A DNA stretch of 64,000 nucleotides from Mycobacterium heckeshornense (GTDB lineage Bacteria; Actinomycetota; Actinomycetes; Mycobacteriales; Mycobacteriaceae): NCBI RefSeq assembly GCF_016592155.1, contig NZ_AP024237.1, forward strand, positions 62,001 to 126,000, given 5' to 3'. Both the position numbers and the translations under genes were made by a program. Position 1 is the stretch's first letter. Each line of letters opens with the position of its first letter. Of the stretch, positions 63,077-64,000 are shown piece after piece. Under the pieces are notes generated by a model. The model had not been told where the DNA came from and ran no database searches. It saw only the letters and a program-made list of their open reading frames with translations.

Positions 63077-64000
63077 GTGACGTTGGGACTGACGCCTACT
63101 CAGGCGGATCTGCTGCGGTCGACGGCGCATTTCTGTGATGGGCGGGTCCCACCGGACTCGATTTATGGTGTGCTGCATCGGGAGTGCTTCGCCTTGTTCC
63201 CGGATGAGCTGTTCGCCGATCTGTTTACCGATGTGGGTCGGCGCAGCGTGCCGCCGATGATCGTGGCGGTGGTGATGGTGCTGCAGCGGATCGAGGGCCT
63301 CTCGGATCGGGAGGCGGTGGATCGGTTTGCGTTCGACGCCCGGTGGAAATACGCCGCCGGCGGGCTGGATTTCGACTATCCGGGGTTTGTGGAAACCGTG
63401 TTGGTGGACATGCGGGCCCGGCTGGCCCGCTCGGACCGGCCGAATCGGATCTTCGAGGTCACGTTGGAGGCGGCCAAGGCGGCGGGGCTGGTGGGCCGGC
63501 GGCGGGTGCTGGACTCGACCCCGCTGTATGACGCGGTGGCCACGATGGACACGGTCACGTTGATCCGTTCGGCCATCCGCGGGCTGTTGAAGGTCGCCGA
63601 CGCGGAGCTGGAGCCCCAACTGCGGGCGGTGTTGGGCCGCGATGACGACTACATCAGCGCGGGCAAGCCGGTGTGTGACTACGACGATGCGCCGGCACGG
63701 GAGGCGTTGGTGGATGGGTTGGCCCGCGACGCGCACGCGCTGCCGGCCTGCCTGCAGGAGCGGAAGCTGGGTGCGGAGACCGAGCAGGCGGCGCGGTTGT
63801 TGGCCACCGTGGTCGGTCAGGATCTCGACCGTGACACCGACGGGGTGTTCCGGCTCGCGCGCCGGGTCGCTGCGGATCGGGTGATCTCCACGGTGGACCC
63901 GGATGCGCGTCACGGACACAAGACCTCAGCGCGCGGCTTCGACGGCTACAAGGGGCACATCGCGATCGATCCGGACGCCGAGATCGTGACGGCCACCGAG
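63077..64000 (+). CDS. IS1182-family transposase, 5' part (runs off the window)
   Basis: An open frame of 308 codons to the window edge, starting GTG 63077 (VTLGLTPTQADLLRSTAHFC). It contains the IS1182/IS1595-type DDE regions VLQRIEGLSDREAVDRFAFD, VGRRRVLDSTPLYDAVATMD (first D) and DARHGHKTSARGFDGYKGHI. It starts about 20 bases after the upstream small gene. Only the N-terminal half is visible. Confidence 0.88.
   Translation, partial: MTLGLTPTQADLLRSTAHFCDGRVPPDSIYGVLHRECFALFPDELFADLFTDVGRRSVPPMIVAVVMVLQRIEGLSDREAVDRFAFDARWKYAAGGLDFDYPGFVETVLVDMRARLARSDRPNRIFEVTLEAAKAAGLVGRRRVLDSTPLYDAVATMDTVTLIRSAIRGLLKVADAELEPQLRAVLGRDDDYISAGKPVCDYDDAPAREALVDGLARDAHALPACLQERKLGAETEQAARLLATVVGQDLDRDTDGVFRLARRVAADRVISTVDPDARHGHKTSARGFDGYKGHIAIDPDAEIVTATE

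Overview
This is a chromosomal segment from a non-tuberculous Mycobacterium. The first 30 kb follow, gene for gene and strand for strand, the M. tuberculosis stretch from gltD (Rv3858c) down to Rv3818. It carries landmarks specific to the genus: ethA/ethR with their operator, espR, the Rv3852 Hns protein, sodA, bfrB and an IdeR-controlled Rv3839. It is not M. tuberculosis itself. It has a third DinB polymerase beside ethR, a YcnI/CopC copper pair in the hns-rraA cluster, and no sulfolipid-1 locus between the Rv3829c and Rv3819 homologues. Gene names by homology come from memory of the families; no database was searched.

Layout. 1-19.1 kb: core genes (gltD end, F420 oxidoreductase, PHP protein, dinB3, ethR/ethA, rraA, hns, copper proteins, espR, a GDT1 transporter behind a Mn riboswitch, sodA, glpQ1, bfrB, LCP protein, Rv3839). 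19.2-20.6 kb: an IS110-family element. 20.7-30.4 kb: core again (pheA, phosphoglycerate mutase family, zincin, septum protein, serS, a TetR regulator with two palindromic sites, FAD oxidoreductase, Rv3819/Rv3818 pair). 30.4-33.3 kb: decayed IS630 and truncated IS1380. 33.8-49.3 kb: a secondary-metabolite locus with MbtH protein, three-module NRPS ending in a reductase domain, cytochrome P450 and MmpL exporter. 49.3-64 kb: a junkyard of mobile DNA in which three cluster-type genes survive: a decayed adenylation-domain fragment, a PapA/condensation-type acyltransferase and a sugar epimerase-like SDR. The window closes inside an IS1182 transposase.

The metabolite genes fit one scheme. MbtH supports adenylation, the NRPS builds an N-acylated tripeptide released by NADPH reduction, the P450 and acyltransferase tailor it and MmpL exports it. 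The NRPS reading frame is broken by a two-base loss in a G tract. Hns and CopC are also broken at G tracts, so homopolymer sequencing error must be separated from real inactivation.

The best-resolved structure is a nested insertion at 50.4-54.5 kb. A group II intron sits inside the transposase of an IS3 element, which sits inside the first gene of a three-gene DDE/AAA+ transposon. Removing each layer in silico, with the boundaries read here, restores an open frame at the level below.
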